Positions 25,935 through 34,626 of a stretch of DNA of 64,000 nucleotides are shown here, piece after piece. Within the stretch, counting starts at the first letter, position 1. Each line of letters opens with the position of its first letter. Origin of the DNA: Streptomyces caeruleatus (GTDB lineage Bacteria > Actinomycetota > Actinomycetes > Streptomycetales > Streptomycetaceae); NCBI RefSeq assembly GCF_001514235.1, contig NZ_KQ948925.1:849115-913114 (forward strand), read 5' to 3'. Under the pieces are notes generated by a model. It worked only from the letters and a program-made list of their open reading frames with translations. It had not been told where the DNA came from and did no database searches. Made by a program: the position numbers and the translations under genes.

Positions 25935-26666
25935 TCACTCCCGCCCTCGCGCCAGATAGTCGGCCAGGCTCAGGGTCGCGCCCGGTCGCTCCGTCGCCGG
26001 CGTGCGCTTGCGGGGGCCGCCGGACGGCGACGGTCCCGCCGTCACCTCCAGCCGCCCGATCTGCACCTGCACCACCTGCTCGGGCGTCCGCGACGGGCGC
26101 CGCGCGCCGGCCTGTCGTACCGCGTCCCGGGCTGCCGCCGTGTCCGCGGCGCTGGGGCGCAGCGCCGCGGACACGGCAGCGGGAGCGGCGTCCGTCCCCG
26201 GGGGGATGGGAACGGCCGCCGCGGTCTGGGCAGCGCCCCGCTCGGGACGTCCGCGGCCCGACGCCCGCTGTACGGCGTCGGGCGTCGGCCGGGGCTCGGC
26301 GGCGAGCGGCGCGACGGGGCGCAGCAGGGGTGTCTCGGGCAGGGGCCGCGGTGCCGGGTCGGCCGGGGCGCGTTCGGTGCGTACGACCGTGCGTTCCCGT
26401 TCCGTGTGCGACCGGGCCGGGGGCGTCGCGGGGCGCGTCGCCTCCCCCTGCCGTACGGCGGACGGTGTGGTGGCGGGCCACAGCAGGTCGGTGCCGTCGT
26501 CCGGGTCCGGTGCCGTGCTCCGTACCGCCTCGACCCGCTCGAACGGGCCGGGCAGCCGGGGTCGTACCCGGACCACGCCCGGGCGGTTTCCGGCGGCGGC
26601 CGGGGTGTGCCGGGCGATCAGCCGGTCGAGGAAGTCGGGCACCGGCGCCCCGTCGGCGTCAGACAT
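25935..26666 (-). CDS. Disordered CIS accessory protein, 243 aa
   Basis: A 243-aa Pro/Arg/Ala-rich protein, mostly disordered, with a conserved C-terminal end (VQVQIGRLEVTAGPSP, then LSLADYLARGRE) that recurs in CIS operons. The start overlaps the upstream stop (26659-26661). No enzymatic motif is visible. The short C-terminal motif probably docks to a structural protein, but the function is unknown. Confidence 0.7.
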   Translation of the reverse strand: MSDADGAPVPDFLDRLIARHTPAAAGNRPGVVRVRPRLPGPFERVEAVRSTAPDPDDGTDLLWPATTPSAVRQGEATRPATPPARSHTERERTVVRTERAPADPAPRPLPETPLLRPVAPLAAEPRPTPDAVQRASGRGRPERGAAQTAAAVPIPPGTDAAPAAVSAALRPSAADTAAARDAVRQAGARRPSRTPEQVVQVQIGRLEVTAGPSPSGGPRKRTPATERPGATLSLADYLARGRE

Positions 26667-27396
26667 CCGCACACAGCTCCAGGTAGTAGCGGCGCCGCAG
26701 CGGGCTGAGCGCCAGGATCTCCGGCTCGCTCCAGCCGTACGACGTGGCGAGCAGATGGACGTCGAGCAGCAGGTCCCTTGCCCAGGCGTCCAGTTCGGTC
26801 CACAGGTAGGACGCGATGTCCAGCTCGGCCCGGGTGGCCTCGCCGCACTCGGGGCAGGCGATGTTGAGCGTGACGTCGGCCCCCGGGTCGGCGGCCTCGA
26901 CCGCCTCGGCGATCCGGCGCTGGACCGGGACCGGCAGGTCGCCGGCGACCGCCGCCGTACCGTCGCGCACCGCCGAGACGAGGCACCGGGCGAGCAGGGC
27001 CGCACGCGGGTCCGCCGCCCGGGCCGCCGCCGTCAGGTCGGCGACACCGGGCAGCCTGAACTCCACGTCCCAGCCGTCCTGCCGGACCCGCACGACGGAG
27101 TCACCGGGCCCGCCCGGACCGCCGAGCGAGCGTGCGAACTCCCCGGCGTCCAGGTCGAACTCCATGTCCGCCCCGCACGCCGAGCACGCCAGCCGCACCT
27201 GCATCCGCTCCCCGAACAGGGCGCGGCGCAGCGCGAACAGGTCGGCCTCGCGCTCCCCCACCGGCAGCACCGGAAGGGTCGCGGCGTCGACGTCCGGGCG
27301 CGCCGTGCGGTGCAGCAGCAGGGCGCGCCCCGTCGATGCCTCGGCGAGCCCCGCCTCCCAGGTGGCCAGCAGCTCGGCCGCCCCGGTGATCGCCAT
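26659..27396 (-). CDS. Zinc-ribbon-like CIS accessory protein, 245 aa
   Basis: A 245-aa protein with two CxxC knuckles about 100 residues apart (LACSACGADMEF and IACPECGEATRA) that could together hold one zinc, and a C-terminal helix pair (YGWSEPEILALSPLRRRYYL) resembling the small DUF6760-type proteins often encoded after the tube gene. It is reminiscent of the baseplate/hub chaperone group near T4 gp26-gp27 genes. It sits directly after the tube gene (27-base gap) and overlaps the next gene. Confidence 0.68.
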   Translation of the reverse strand: MAITGAAELLATWEAGLAEASTGRALLLHRTARPDVDAATLPVLPVGEREADLFALRRALFGERMQVRLACSACGADMEFDLDAGEFARSLGGPGGPGDSVVRVRQDGWDVEFRLPGVADLTAAARAADPRAALLARCLVSAVRDGTAAVAGDLPVPVQRRIAEAVEAADPGADVTLNIACPECGEATRAELDIASYLWTELDAWARDLLLDVHLLATSYGWSEPEILALSPLRRRYYLELCADV

Positions 27397-27423
27397 CTCG
27401 TCCCCCCCTCGACTACCCGTCGC

Positions 27424-27948
27424 TCAGGCCGGGTTGAGGAAGGAGGGCTCCTCCGGCTCGGGCACCTCGTAGTCCCGCTCCCAGCCCTCGCACTCCAGCT
27501 TCAGCGACTGGATGGCCACCGCGTTGGCGTTGGCGTCGAGCTCGCCGAGTACCTGGTACTCGCTGGGCCAGGTCCGGTACAGCTTGTGCGAGACGGCGAC
27601 CTGGCCGGCTTCGTTGAGGACCTGGATCACTATGTCCTTGCGGAAGTCCGCGAGGGACACCTCGGAGCCGAGGCCCGCGCCGACCTGCCAGACCTTGTTG
27701 GCCCAGCGGTCGAACTCGGGGTCGTGGGTGACGCCGCGCTCCAGGGTGATGCCCTCGAACTCGGAGCGGCCCGGCGACTTGCGGGGCGACGAGGGGTCGC
27801 CGCCGTGGCGGTGCTTGACGACCTCCGTCGTCCGCTTCAGCGGACTGATCTTGCTGATGCCGGCGACCGTGCGACCGTCCCACAGGACCAGGAACTTGAA
27901 GTTCTTGTAGGGGTCGAAGCGATGCGCGTTGACCGTGAACTCAGCCAT
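27424..27948 (-). CDS. CIS inner tube protein (Hcp/gp19-like, Pvc1 type)
   Basis: A 174-aa tube subunit. The N-terminal VNAHRFDPYKNFKFLVLWDG, the middle EFEGITLERGVTHDPEF and C-terminal NAVAIQSLKLECEGWERD are standard for phage-tube-like proteins of the T4 gp19 fold. Hexamers should stack inside the sheath. It lies 33 bases after the sheath gene. Only one canonical tube gene is present; the adaptor at 14638-15324 is a second tube-fold protein. Confidence 0.9.
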   Translation of the reverse strand: MAEFTVNAHRFDPYKNFKFLVLWDGRTVAGISKISPLKRTTEVVKHRHGGDPSSPRKSPGRSEFEGITLERGVTHDPEFDRWANKVWQVGAGLGSEVSLADFRKDIVIQVLNEAGQVAVSHKLYRTWPSEYQVLGELDANANAVAIQSLKLECEGWERDYEVPEPEEPSFLNPA

Positions 27949-27981
27949 CGGATTCCTTCAGTTCTCCACGATTCCCGGCGC

Positions 27982-29847
27982 CTAGAGCGCGAACTGCCCG
28001 GACGTCTGCTGGATTTTGACGATCACGAACTCCGCCGGCCGGACCGGTGCGATGCCGACGAGGACGTTGACGATGCCGTTCTCGATGTCCTCGGTGGTCG
28101 TCGTGTCGCTGTCGCACTTGACGAAGTACGCCTCGCGCGGGGTGCCGCCCTTGAAGGCGCCCTGGCGGAAGAGCGTGTGCAGGTACGAGGAGGCGGCGAG
28201 CCGGATCTGCTGCCACAGGTTCTCGTCGTTGGGCTCGAACACCACCCACTGCAGGCCGCGCTGGAGGCTCTCCTCCACATGGAGGGCGAGCCGGCGCACC
28301 GGCACGTACTTCCACTCGCTGTCCAGCGCGTCGGAGCCCTCCAGCGTGCGCGCGCCCCAGACGACGGGGCCGGTGAGCGGGAACGTCCGCAGGACGTTGA
28401 CGCCGAGCGGGTTGAGCAGGCCGGTCTCACGGTCGGTGAGGTTGACGGTGAGCGAGTGCACGCCCGCGAGCCGCGCCTCGGTGCCGGCGGGGGCCTTCCA
28501 CACGCCGCGCTCGGAGTCGGTGCGGGCGATGACGCCGGCGACCGCGCCGGACGGCGGGAAGGAGCGCAGCCGGCCCGTGAGCGGGTCGGTGAGCTGGAGG
28601 TGCGGGAAGTACAGGCCCGCGTGGTTGCCGCGTACGGCGTCGAAGGCGGCGAGCCCGGCGCGTGCGGTGTCGACGCTGACCCAGGTGCTCGGGGCGTCGA
28701 CCAGCAGGAAGATCCGGCGCTCGGCGCACAGCCGCTGGGCGGCCGAGATGACGGTGAGGGCGTCCTCGGTCTTCTCGTACGCGGCGAGCTCGGGCAGCGC
28801 CAGCAGGTTGACGTCGGCGACGCCGCGCAGCGCCTGGATGCCGGTCTTGTCGCCCTCTGAGCCGATGAGGTCGCGCGGTCCGGGCGCCGCGCCGTCCTCG
28901 CCGCCCTCCAGCGGGAAGACCGGCGGGTTGACGGAGGCCTCCAGGCCGAGGTCGTTGGCGCACTCGCCGAGGAAGCGGACGACGTCCTCGGGGTCGGTGG
29001 AGCCGGCGACGACCTGGATGCGGCGGCCGAAGGCGGTGACCTCGGCGCCGGCGAACGCGTGCTTGCCGGGCGCGTCGGGCAGGGCGCGCAGCTTGCGCTC
29101 CAGCAGCAGCGCCAACTCGGCGACGCTGCAAGGGGCTTCGCCGTCGCAGTCGGGGTCGTAGAGGGTGAACTCGCGCTCCACCTCGCCGATCTTGACCGTC
29201 AGGTCGACGGCCAGGTTCGGGAGTGCGTCGCCGAAGGGCTTGGAGACGGTGCCGGACGGGTCGGGGCGGCCCTCGCCGACGACCTCGACGCGGATCAGCT
29301 TCGAGGCGGCGTTGATCACGGTCTGCGCGTAGCGGCCGTTGGCGGCGTCCATGGACAGGCCCGTGAAGCTCTCGCGGGCGTCGCCCTTGGCGTCGTAGAC
29401 GCGGAGGTTGAAGGTCTCGTCGGGGCACGGGGTGTCGTGGTCGACGGCGACGCGCAGGCCGTTGCCCCAGAGGCCGGGTTCCTTGGCGTGCACTTCGAGG
29501 GCCGGGCCCTCGCTGTGGCCCTCGGTGGACTTGAGGGTGACGCAGGCGGCCTTGCCGCTGCCGGCCTTGGCGACGCGGACGATCACCGCGACGGTGCCGC
29601 CGTTGCCGAAGAACTGGTGGACCGCGTAGCCGACGGCGCTCTGGGCGCTCAGGCCCCCGAAGCGGCGCTCGAACTCCGTGAAGCTGGTGACGCGTACCGG
29701 CTCGTTCAGCGGACCACGCCGGGTGTGCCCCACGAAGGCGGTCACGGACGTGGTCAGGGTCGAGATCGTGCGGGTGCTGCTGGGGAGTTCCTCGACGTAG
29801 ACGCCGGGATACGTCGGCTTTGCGGCGCTGACCGCGCTCATCGGCAT
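27982..29847 (-). CDS. CIS contractile sheath protein
   Basis: A 621-aa sheath. N-terminal TYPGVYVEELPSSTRTISTL and TSVTAFVGHTRRG, and C-terminal VRPAEFVIVKIQQTSGQF, are the hallmark ends of eCIS/phage sheath proteins that form the intersubunit handshake. It is the first gene of the operon, preceded by a strong AAGGAGG site; ATG at 29847 is followed by another ATG two codons later. The homologous Streptomyces systems have been reported to act from the cytoplasm and to influence cell death and development; whether this one does is untested. Confidence 0.93.
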   Translation of the reverse strand: MPMSAVSAAKPTYPGVYVEELPSSTRTISTLTTSVTAFVGHTRRGPLNEPVRVTSFTEFERRFGGLSAQSAVGYAVHQFFGNGGTVAVIVRVAKAGSGKAACVTLKSTEGHSEGPALEVHAKEPGLWGNGLRVAVDHDTPCPDETFNLRVYDAKGDARESFTGLSMDAANGRYAQTVINAASKLIRVEVVGEGRPDPSGTVSKPFGDALPNLAVDLTVKIGEVEREFTLYDPDCDGEAPCSVAELALLLERKLRALPDAPGKHAFAGAEVTAFGRRIQVVAGSTDPEDVVRFLGECANDLGLEASVNPPVFPLEGGEDGAAPGPRDLIGSEGDKTGIQALRGVADVNLLALPELAAYEKTEDALTVISAAQRLCAERRIFLLVDAPSTWVSVDTARAGLAAFDAVRGNHAGLYFPHLQLTDPLTGRLRSFPPSGAVAGVIARTDSERGVWKAPAGTEARLAGVHSLTVNLTDRETGLLNPLGVNVLRTFPLTGPVVWGARTLEGSDALDSEWKYVPVRRLALHVEESLQRGLQWVVFEPNDENLWQQIRLAASSYLHTLFRQGAFKGGTPREAYFVKCDSDTTTTEDIENGIVNVLVGIAPVRPAEFVIVKIQQTSGQFAL

Positions 29848-29950
29848 TCCCCCTCCTTATCCCTGTTCCGGGTACCGGACAAAGGCACCAAGAGATGGCA
29901 GAGGGAGGCATTCCCGACCCGGGGCACGAAAACGCCACTCACACGGGCGA

Positions 29951-30046
29951 CGTCATCACGTGCACCGCACCAGTTTCCCCCGTCATCACCGCCGGCGTTC
30001 GGCCGCACGGCTCAAGCAAACGCGCTTGTGACTCCTGATGCTCAAG
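29951..30046. promoter_or_regulatory. Phased direct repeats in the CIS/glucarate intergenic region
   Basis: CGTCATCAC occurs at 29951-29959 and 29981-29989, exactly 30 bases apart. CTCAAG occurs at 30011-30016 and 30041-30046, again 30 bases apart. CAAGC and GCTTG form an inverted repeat around 30013-30028. All lie 100-200 bases upstream of the sheath gene, where the CIS promoter must be. No sigma-70-like -35/-10 pair for the CIS operon is convincing. The spacing suggests binding on one face of the helix; the protein is unknown. The rest of 29848-30387 holds no gene I can support. Confidence 0.35.
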
Positions 30047-30103
30047 TGCTCAACCCACCTTGATGCGTTCGGAGTTGACCGAACAAGGCGCCTTCAGGCC
30101 ACC

Positions 30104-30136
30104 CCGGGAGGGGGTTTTGTGAAGACCCCCTCCCGG
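30104..30136. promoter_or_regulatory. Perfect 11-bp inverted repeat between the divergent operons
   Basis: Left arm CCGGGAGGGGG (30104-30114) and right arm CCCCCTCCCGG (30126-30136) pair perfectly around an 11-base loop. It could separate the CIS and glucarate transcription units or act in a leader RNA. No T-run follows on either strand except four T in the loop. Confidence 0.5.
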
Positions 30137-30387
30137 CATCCGCACATCCCGCCTGCGCGCCCCGGGCAGCTGGTTCACAGATTCCGCACAGAGGTGTCAC
30201 CGAGGAGCCCCGGAGGGACCCCGACCCGCGACCGAGTGGCCCCGCCCACGTTGTTCGACTGGTCGCACGGACGTACGGTCTCCCCGAGTCGCACACATCG
30301 TGCCGTGGCCGGTTTTCCGGGGGTGACGACAACCCCGCCGCCCGCGACCCACCCCCTATAGAGCCGGTGAAATCTCACCTCCATGTC

Positions 30388-30417
30388 TTGACATACGGCT
30401 GAAACCATTCGTAGCTT
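30388..30417 (+). promoter_or_regulatory. Putative sigma-70-type promoter of the glucarate operon
   Basis: TTGACA at 30388-30393 and TAGCTT at 30412-30417 are separated by 18 bases. They lie about 70 bases upstream of the lipoprotein start and directly before a cluster of dyads, a usual arrangement for a repressed catabolic promoter. Confidence 0.5.
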
Positions 30418-30419
30418 GG

Positions 30420-30460
30420 CGCATCATTTAGATGCGTGAAGCGAGTTCACGTACATGAAC
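30420..30460. promoter_or_regulatory. Cluster of nested operator-like dyads downstream of the promoter
   Basis: Three inverted repeats overlap: CGCATC-N5-GATGCG (30420-30436), CGTGAA-N5-TTCACG (30435-30451) and GTTCA-N6-TGAAC (30445-30460). They begin 3 bases after the putative -10 box. A repressor of sugar-acid catabolism could bind here; no regulator gene is adjacent. Confidence 0.5.
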
Positions 30461-30483
30461 TCCAGATCCAACGGAGTGTGTCC

Positions 30484-31818
30484 ATGCGGGATCACCGACG
30501 ACGTCGCCGCCCGGCCGCCCTGCTCGTCGCCACGGCGCTCGCGTTCGGAACGGCCGCATGCGGCTCCGGTTCCGGCAGCGCGAGCAGCGACGACCCGAAC
30601 ACGCTGGAGGTATGGACCCGGAGCGATCCGGACTCCGCCGCCACCTACGACCGGGTCTTCGCCGCCTTCACCAAGAAGACCGGCATCAAGATCGACTACC
30701 AGCCGGTCATCAACTTCGACCAACAGCTCCAGAGCCGCGCGTCCACCAAGGACCTGCCGGACGTCATGATCAACGACACCGCGCTGATGGGCAGCTACCA
30801 GAGCCAGGGGCTGCTCAAGCCGATCGACCCCGCGTCGATCACCGGCGGTGACCAGATCACCGACAAGTCCTGGTCGTCCACCGTCGGCATCGACGGGAAG
30901 CACTACGGCGTACCGTACTCCCGCCAGGCCATGACCCTGATGATCCGGACGGACTGGCTGAAGAAGCTCGGGCTCGAGGTGCCGACGACCTGGCAGGAGA
31001 TGCTCTCCGTCGCCAAGGCCTTCGCCACCGAGGACCCGGACGGCGACGGCAAGGCCGACACCTACGGCATCGTGGCCCCGGGCAGCGCCCAGAACGGCTA
31101 CGCGGCCTGGTGGAGCTCCAGCTTCCTGTGGCAGGGCGGCGCCAAGCTCATCGAGCCCGACGGCAAGGGCAGGTACACCCCGGCCATGGACTCGGCCGCC
31201 GCGGTCAACACCGTGACCTGGATGAAGGACAACCTCTTCTGCGGCGAGAAGGGGGTCCTCCAGCCCGGCGCGATCACCGCCGTCACGTCGACGGCTACCA
31301 ACTTCCAGGACGGCAACGCCGGGATGTACATGACCGGCCCGTACAACATCACGACGTTCGACGGCACGCTCGGCAAGGACAAGTACGAGGTCGTCCCCGC
31401 CCCGGCGGGCCCGGCTGGCGGCGATGTGCTGGCCGAAGGCGAGAACGTCTATCTCGGCGCCAGGACCGGCAAGGACAAGCAGGAGCGGGCGCTGGCCGCG
31501 TTCCTGGTCTCTCCCGAGGGTCAGAAGATCGCCATGACCAGCGTCGACGGCCACCAGCCCGTCGTCCGTATCCCCGTGAACTCCACGCTGGACGCGGCGA
31601 AGGTCCGCGACGACGCCCGCTGGGGGGTCGTGCAGAAGGCGTACGAGGACGCCTCCCAGCAGTTCCCGAACGCGCCGAGCTTCGCCCCGATCAAGCAGGA
31701 CACCGCCGACGCGCTCAACTCGATCTTCACGTACTGCGGCGGCGACGTCCGCTCGCAGCTGGGAGAGCTCAACGACACCCTCGCCGGTGACCTCAAGGAC
31801 CAGGACCTGCTGAAATGA
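30484..31818 (+). CDS. Extracellular sugar/sugar-acid-binding lipoprotein of an ABC importer
   Basis: A 444-aa solute-binding protein of family 1 (maltose type). The N-terminus is a basic lipoprotein signal ending in lipobox FGTAAC, with Cys as the future lipid-bearing residue. The body has the usual LEVWTRSDPDSAATYDRVF and the GKHYGVPYSRQAMTLMIRTD region. ATG at 30484 is chosen because CGGAG lies 7 bases ahead; GTG at 30436 or 30478 would spoil the signal or lack a site. The partner genes downstream suggest D-glucarate or a related aldarate as ligand. The stop overlaps the first permease start (ATGA). Confidence 0.85.
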   Translation: MRDHRRRRRPAALLVATALAFGTAACGSGSGSASSDDPNTLEVWTRSDPDSAATYDRVFAAFTKKTGIKIDYQPVINFDQQLQSRASTKDLPDVMINDTALMGSYQSQGLLKPIDPASITGGDQITDKSWSSTVGIDGKHYGVPYSRQAMTLMIRTDWLKKLGLEVPTTWQEMLSVAKAFATEDPDGDGKADTYGIVAPGSAQNGYAAWWSSSFLWQGGAKLIEPDGKGRYTPAMDSAAAVNTVTWMKDNLFCGEKGVLQPGAITAVTSTATNFQDGNAGMYMTGPYNITTFDGTLGKDKYEVVPAPAGPAGGDVLAEGENVYLGARTGKDKQERALAAFLVSPEGQKIAMTSVDGHQPVVRIPVNSTLDAAKVRDDARWGVVQKAYEDASQQFPNAPSFAPIKQDTADALNSIFTYCGGDVRSQLGELNDTLAGDLKDQDLLK

Positions 31819-32750
31819 CCGCTACCGTCCCCGCCCCCGCGGCACGCAGAGGCCTCGACAAGAGGGGCCCGCACAAGAGGGCCTTCGACAAGAAGGCCGT
31901 AGTCCCGTGGCTCTTTCTGGCTCCGGGTCTGCTGCTCGCCCTCGTCTTCAAGTTCTGGCCGATGGCCAAGGGCATCTGGCTGAGCTTCTTCGACGTACGG
32001 CCCTTCCTCGGCGACCGCTGGGTCGGTCTCGACAACTACACGAGGGTCCTGACCGACCACCGCTTCCAGGACGCCATCGGGCACACCCTGATCCTGGGCA
32101 TCGGGCAGTCGGTCGGCGCGATCCTCCTCGGGTTCGCCCTCGCGCTGCTCCTGGAGGGCCAGGCCCGCTCGCTGAAGATCCTGCGGACCGCCGTCTTCCT
32201 GCCCGCCGTCACGGCCACCGCGGTCGTCGGCGAGCTGTGGCGGCTGATGTACTACCCGACCTCCGACGGCCTCCTCAACAGCGGCCTGCACCTCCTCGGG
32301 CTCGGCCCCGTCCAGTTCCTCGACAACCCGAACATCGCGCTGTACTCGACGATGGTGATGGGCATCTGGATCTGGGCCCCGTACAACATGGTGATCCTCC
32401 TGGCCGGTCTCGCGGGCGTGGACCGCTCGCTGTACGAGGCGGCGGCGATGGACGGCGTCTCGCTGTGGCAGCGGCTGCGGTACATCACGATTCCCGCGAT
32501 CCGTCCGGCGCTCGTCATCGTGCTCACACTCGCCACGATCCGCGGGCTGCGCGTGTTCACCGAGGTCTACGTCCTGACGGGCGGCGGCCCGGCCGGGTCC
32601 ACCGACGTCTGGATCACCCGCGCCTACACCCTGGGCTTCACCCGCAACGACATCGGCGGCGCCTCCGCGGCCTCGGTCGTCCTGCTCTGCGTGACGCTGC
32701 TGCTCACCGTCACGATCAACTACCTCCGCAAGAGGGGAGACGCGCGATGA
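31815..32750 (+). CDS. ABC importer permease, MalF type
   Basis: A 311-aa inner-membrane permease with six predicted segments (first at about residues 32-52, FLAPGLLLALVFKFWP) and the EAA loop EAAAMDGVSLWQRLRYITIP that contacts the ATPase. It overlaps both the binding-protein gene and the second permease gene. No ATPase is encoded in the operon; in Streptomyces such importers share MsiK. Confidence 0.9.
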   Translation: MTATVPAPAARRGLDKRGPHKRAFDKKAVVPWLFLAPGLLLALVFKFWPMAKGIWLSFFDVRPFLGDRWVGLDNYTRVLTDHRFQDAIGHTLILGIGQSVGAILLGFALALLLEGQARSLKILRTAVFLPAVTATAVVGELWRLMYYPTSDGLLNSGLHLLGLGPVQFLDNPNIALYSTMVMGIWIWAPYNMVILLAGLAGVDRSLYEAAAMDGVSLWQRLRYITIPAIRPALVIVLTLATIRGLRVFTEVYVLTGGGPAGSTDVWITRAYTLGFTRNDIGGASAASVVLLCVTLLLTVTINYLRKRGDAR

Positions 32751-33691
32751 GCGCCCCCGTCATCGACCCCGTCCGGCCGGCGGCCCCTGACTCCCCGGCC
32801 GGACGGAGCACCAAGGCACAGCGGACCACCCCGGCCCGCTTCGACACCGCCCTCGGCTGGAACGACAAGCCCGGCCTCGCCTGGGCGCTGCGCGTCCTGC
32901 TCTGTCTGATCGCCCTCGGCGTCTTCGCGGCGCCGTTCCTGACCATCTTCTCGGGCGCCTTCACCACCAACCCCAGCGGCTCCTCGCTGTCGTTCCTGCC
33001 GCACGACAGCACGCTGTCGAACTTCACCGTGGCGGGCGAGCGCGGCATCTGGGACTACCTCGGCAACTCCCTCGTCATCGCGGGCGGCGGGCTGCTGCTC
33101 CAGCTCGTGGTGTGCACGCTGGCCGCCTACGCGCTGGCCCGGCACCGGTTCCGCGGGCAGGCGCTGATCATGATGCTGTTCATGATGACGCTGATGCTCC
33201 CCGAGGAGGTCATCGCGATCCCGCTGTCGCTGGTCCTCGGCGACGTCCCCGTGGTCCACCTGGACCTCAAGGGCACCGTCTGGGGCGTCATCCTGCCGCT
33301 GGGCGCCTGGGGCTTCTCGGTGATGATGCTGACCGAGTTCATGCGGGACATCCCGGCCGAGATCGAGGAAGCCGCCCGCCTCGACGGCGTGGGCGAGCTC
33401 AGGATGCTCTGGCAGGTCGTCCTGCCGCTGTGCAAGCCCGCGCTCGGCGTGGCCGGCGTGCTCGGCTTCATCATGATCTGGGACCAGTACCTGCTGCCCC
33501 TGATCGCCGCCAAGGACCCCACCGACTACACGGTCACCGTCGCCCTGTCCATCCTGCGCACCGACCCCCAGGTCGGCTCCGGGGTGGTCCTGGCCGGTGC
33601 GGTCATCGCCCTGATCCCCAGCCTGATCGTCTATCTGCTCCTCCAGCGCTCGTTGGTCACCGGCATCGCCGCCGGCGCCACCAAGGGCTGA
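32747..33691 (+). CDS. ABC importer permease, MalG type
   Basis: A 314-aa permease with a cytoplasmic N-tail (residues 1-50) and six predicted segments. The EAA motif is EEAARLDGVGELRMLWQVVL. ATG at 32747 overlaps the previous stop (ATGA); longer readings run through the upstream gene. It forms the heterodimer with the MalF-type permease. Confidence 0.9.
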   Translation: MSAPVIDPVRPAAPDSPAGRSTKAQRTTPARFDTALGWNDKPGLAWALRVLLCLIALGVFAAPFLTIFSGAFTTNPSGSSLSFLPHDSTLSNFTVAGERGIWDYLGNSLVIAGGGLLLQLVVCTLAAYALARHRFRGQALIMMLFMMTLMLPEEVIAIPLSLVLGDVPVVHLDLKGTVWGVILPLGAWGFSVMMLTEFMRDIPAEIEEAARLDGVGELRMLWQVVLPLCKPALGVAGVLGFIMIWDQYLLPLIAAKDPTDYTVTVALSILRTDPQVGSGVVLAGAVIALIPSLIVYLLLQRSLVTGIAAGATKG

Positions 33692-33717
33692 CCCCTACCC
33701 CCACGTGTGAGAGAGAC

Positions 33718-34626
33718 ATGAAGTTCCAAGGAGTGCTGTTCTTCCCCGTCACGCCGTTCGGCGCGGACGGGTCACTGGACGAGGCACGGCTGGCCCAGCA
33801 CATCGAGGCCGGAGTCGCGGCGGGCGCGGGCGGCGTGTTCGTCGCCTGCGGCACCGGCGAGTTCCACGCCCTGACGTCCGACGAGATCGAGCGCGCGACG
33901 CGGATCGCCGTCGAGACGACCGCCGGCCGCGTCCCCGTCCTGGCGGCGGCGGGCGGCCCGCCCCCGGTGGCCCGCGACCAGGCCGGCCGCGTCGCACGGG
34001 CCGGCGCCGACGGCATCCTGCTGCTGCCGCCGTACCTGGTGACGGCGCCGCAGCAGGGCCTGGTGCGGTACGTCGAGGAGGTCACCGCCGCGACCGACCT
34101 GCCGGTGATCTTCTACCAGCGCGGCACCGCCCGCCTCACCGAGACCACGGCGGCCGAGATCGCCGCCCTGCCGAAGGTCGTCGGCCTCAAGGACGGCCTC
34201 GGCGACATCGAGCGGATGCACCGCATCGTCCGGGCCGTACGCGCCGTGCCCGGCGGAGCGGACTTCCAGTTCTTCAACGGCCTGCCCACCGCCGAGATGA
34301 CCGCGCCCGCCTACCAGGGCATCGGCGTCGACCTGTACTCCTCGGCCGTCTTCGCCTTCGCCCCGGAGATCGCGCTGGCCTTCCACCAGGCGCTGGCCCG
34401 CGACGACCGCGACCTGGTGACGACCCTGCTGGACGAGTTCTACGGCCCCCTCGTCGAACTCCGCGACGAGGTCCCCGGCTACGCCGTGGCGCTGGTCAAG
34501 GCCGGAGTGACCCTCCGCGGCCTCGACGTCGGCGGTGTCCGCGCGCCGCTGGTCGACCCCACACCGGAGCATGTCGCCCGGCTCGCGAAACTGATCGACC
34601 ACGCTCTGGAGGCGGTCCGCGCATGA
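33718..34626 (+). CDS. 5-dehydro-4-deoxyglucarate dehydratase
   Basis: A 302-aa member of the DHDPS/NAL aldolase family. The product should dehydrate and decarboxylate 5-keto-4-deoxyglucarate to 2,5-dioxopentanoate (alpha-ketoglutarate semialdehyde). Tyr133 (IFYQRG) and Schiff-base Lys158 (VVGLKDG) are in place, with FVACGTGEFH as the phosphate/carboxylate loop seen in KDG dehydratases. The start ATG at 33718 follows GAGAGA. Coupling by ATGA overlap to glucarate dehydratase supports the substrate. The aldehyde dehydrogenase for the next step is not in this operon. Confidence 0.88.
   Translation: MKFQGVLFFPVTPFGADGSLDEARLAQHIEAGVAAGAGGVFVACGTGEFHALTSDEIERATRIAVETTAGRVPVLAAAGGPPPVARDQAGRVARAGADGILLLPPYLVTAPQQGLVRYVEEVTAATDLPVIFYQRGTARLTETTAAEIAALPKVVGLKDGLGDIERMHRIVRAVRAVPGGADFQFFNGLPTAEMTAPAYQGIGVDLYSSAVFAFAPEIALAFHQALARDDRDLVTTLLDEFYGPLVELRDEVPGYAVALVKAGVTLRGLDVGGVRAPLVDPTPEHVARLAKLIDHALEAVRA

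Noticed and set aside
1..29900. Temperate prophage
   Set aside because: No terminase, portal, capsid, integrase or repressor genes; ATPase, DUF4255, PAAR and DUF4157 mark a contractile injection system.
30038..30408. Small open frames in the CIS/glucarate intergenic region
   Set aside because: No ribosome-binding site, low-complexity translation, and overlap with palindromes.
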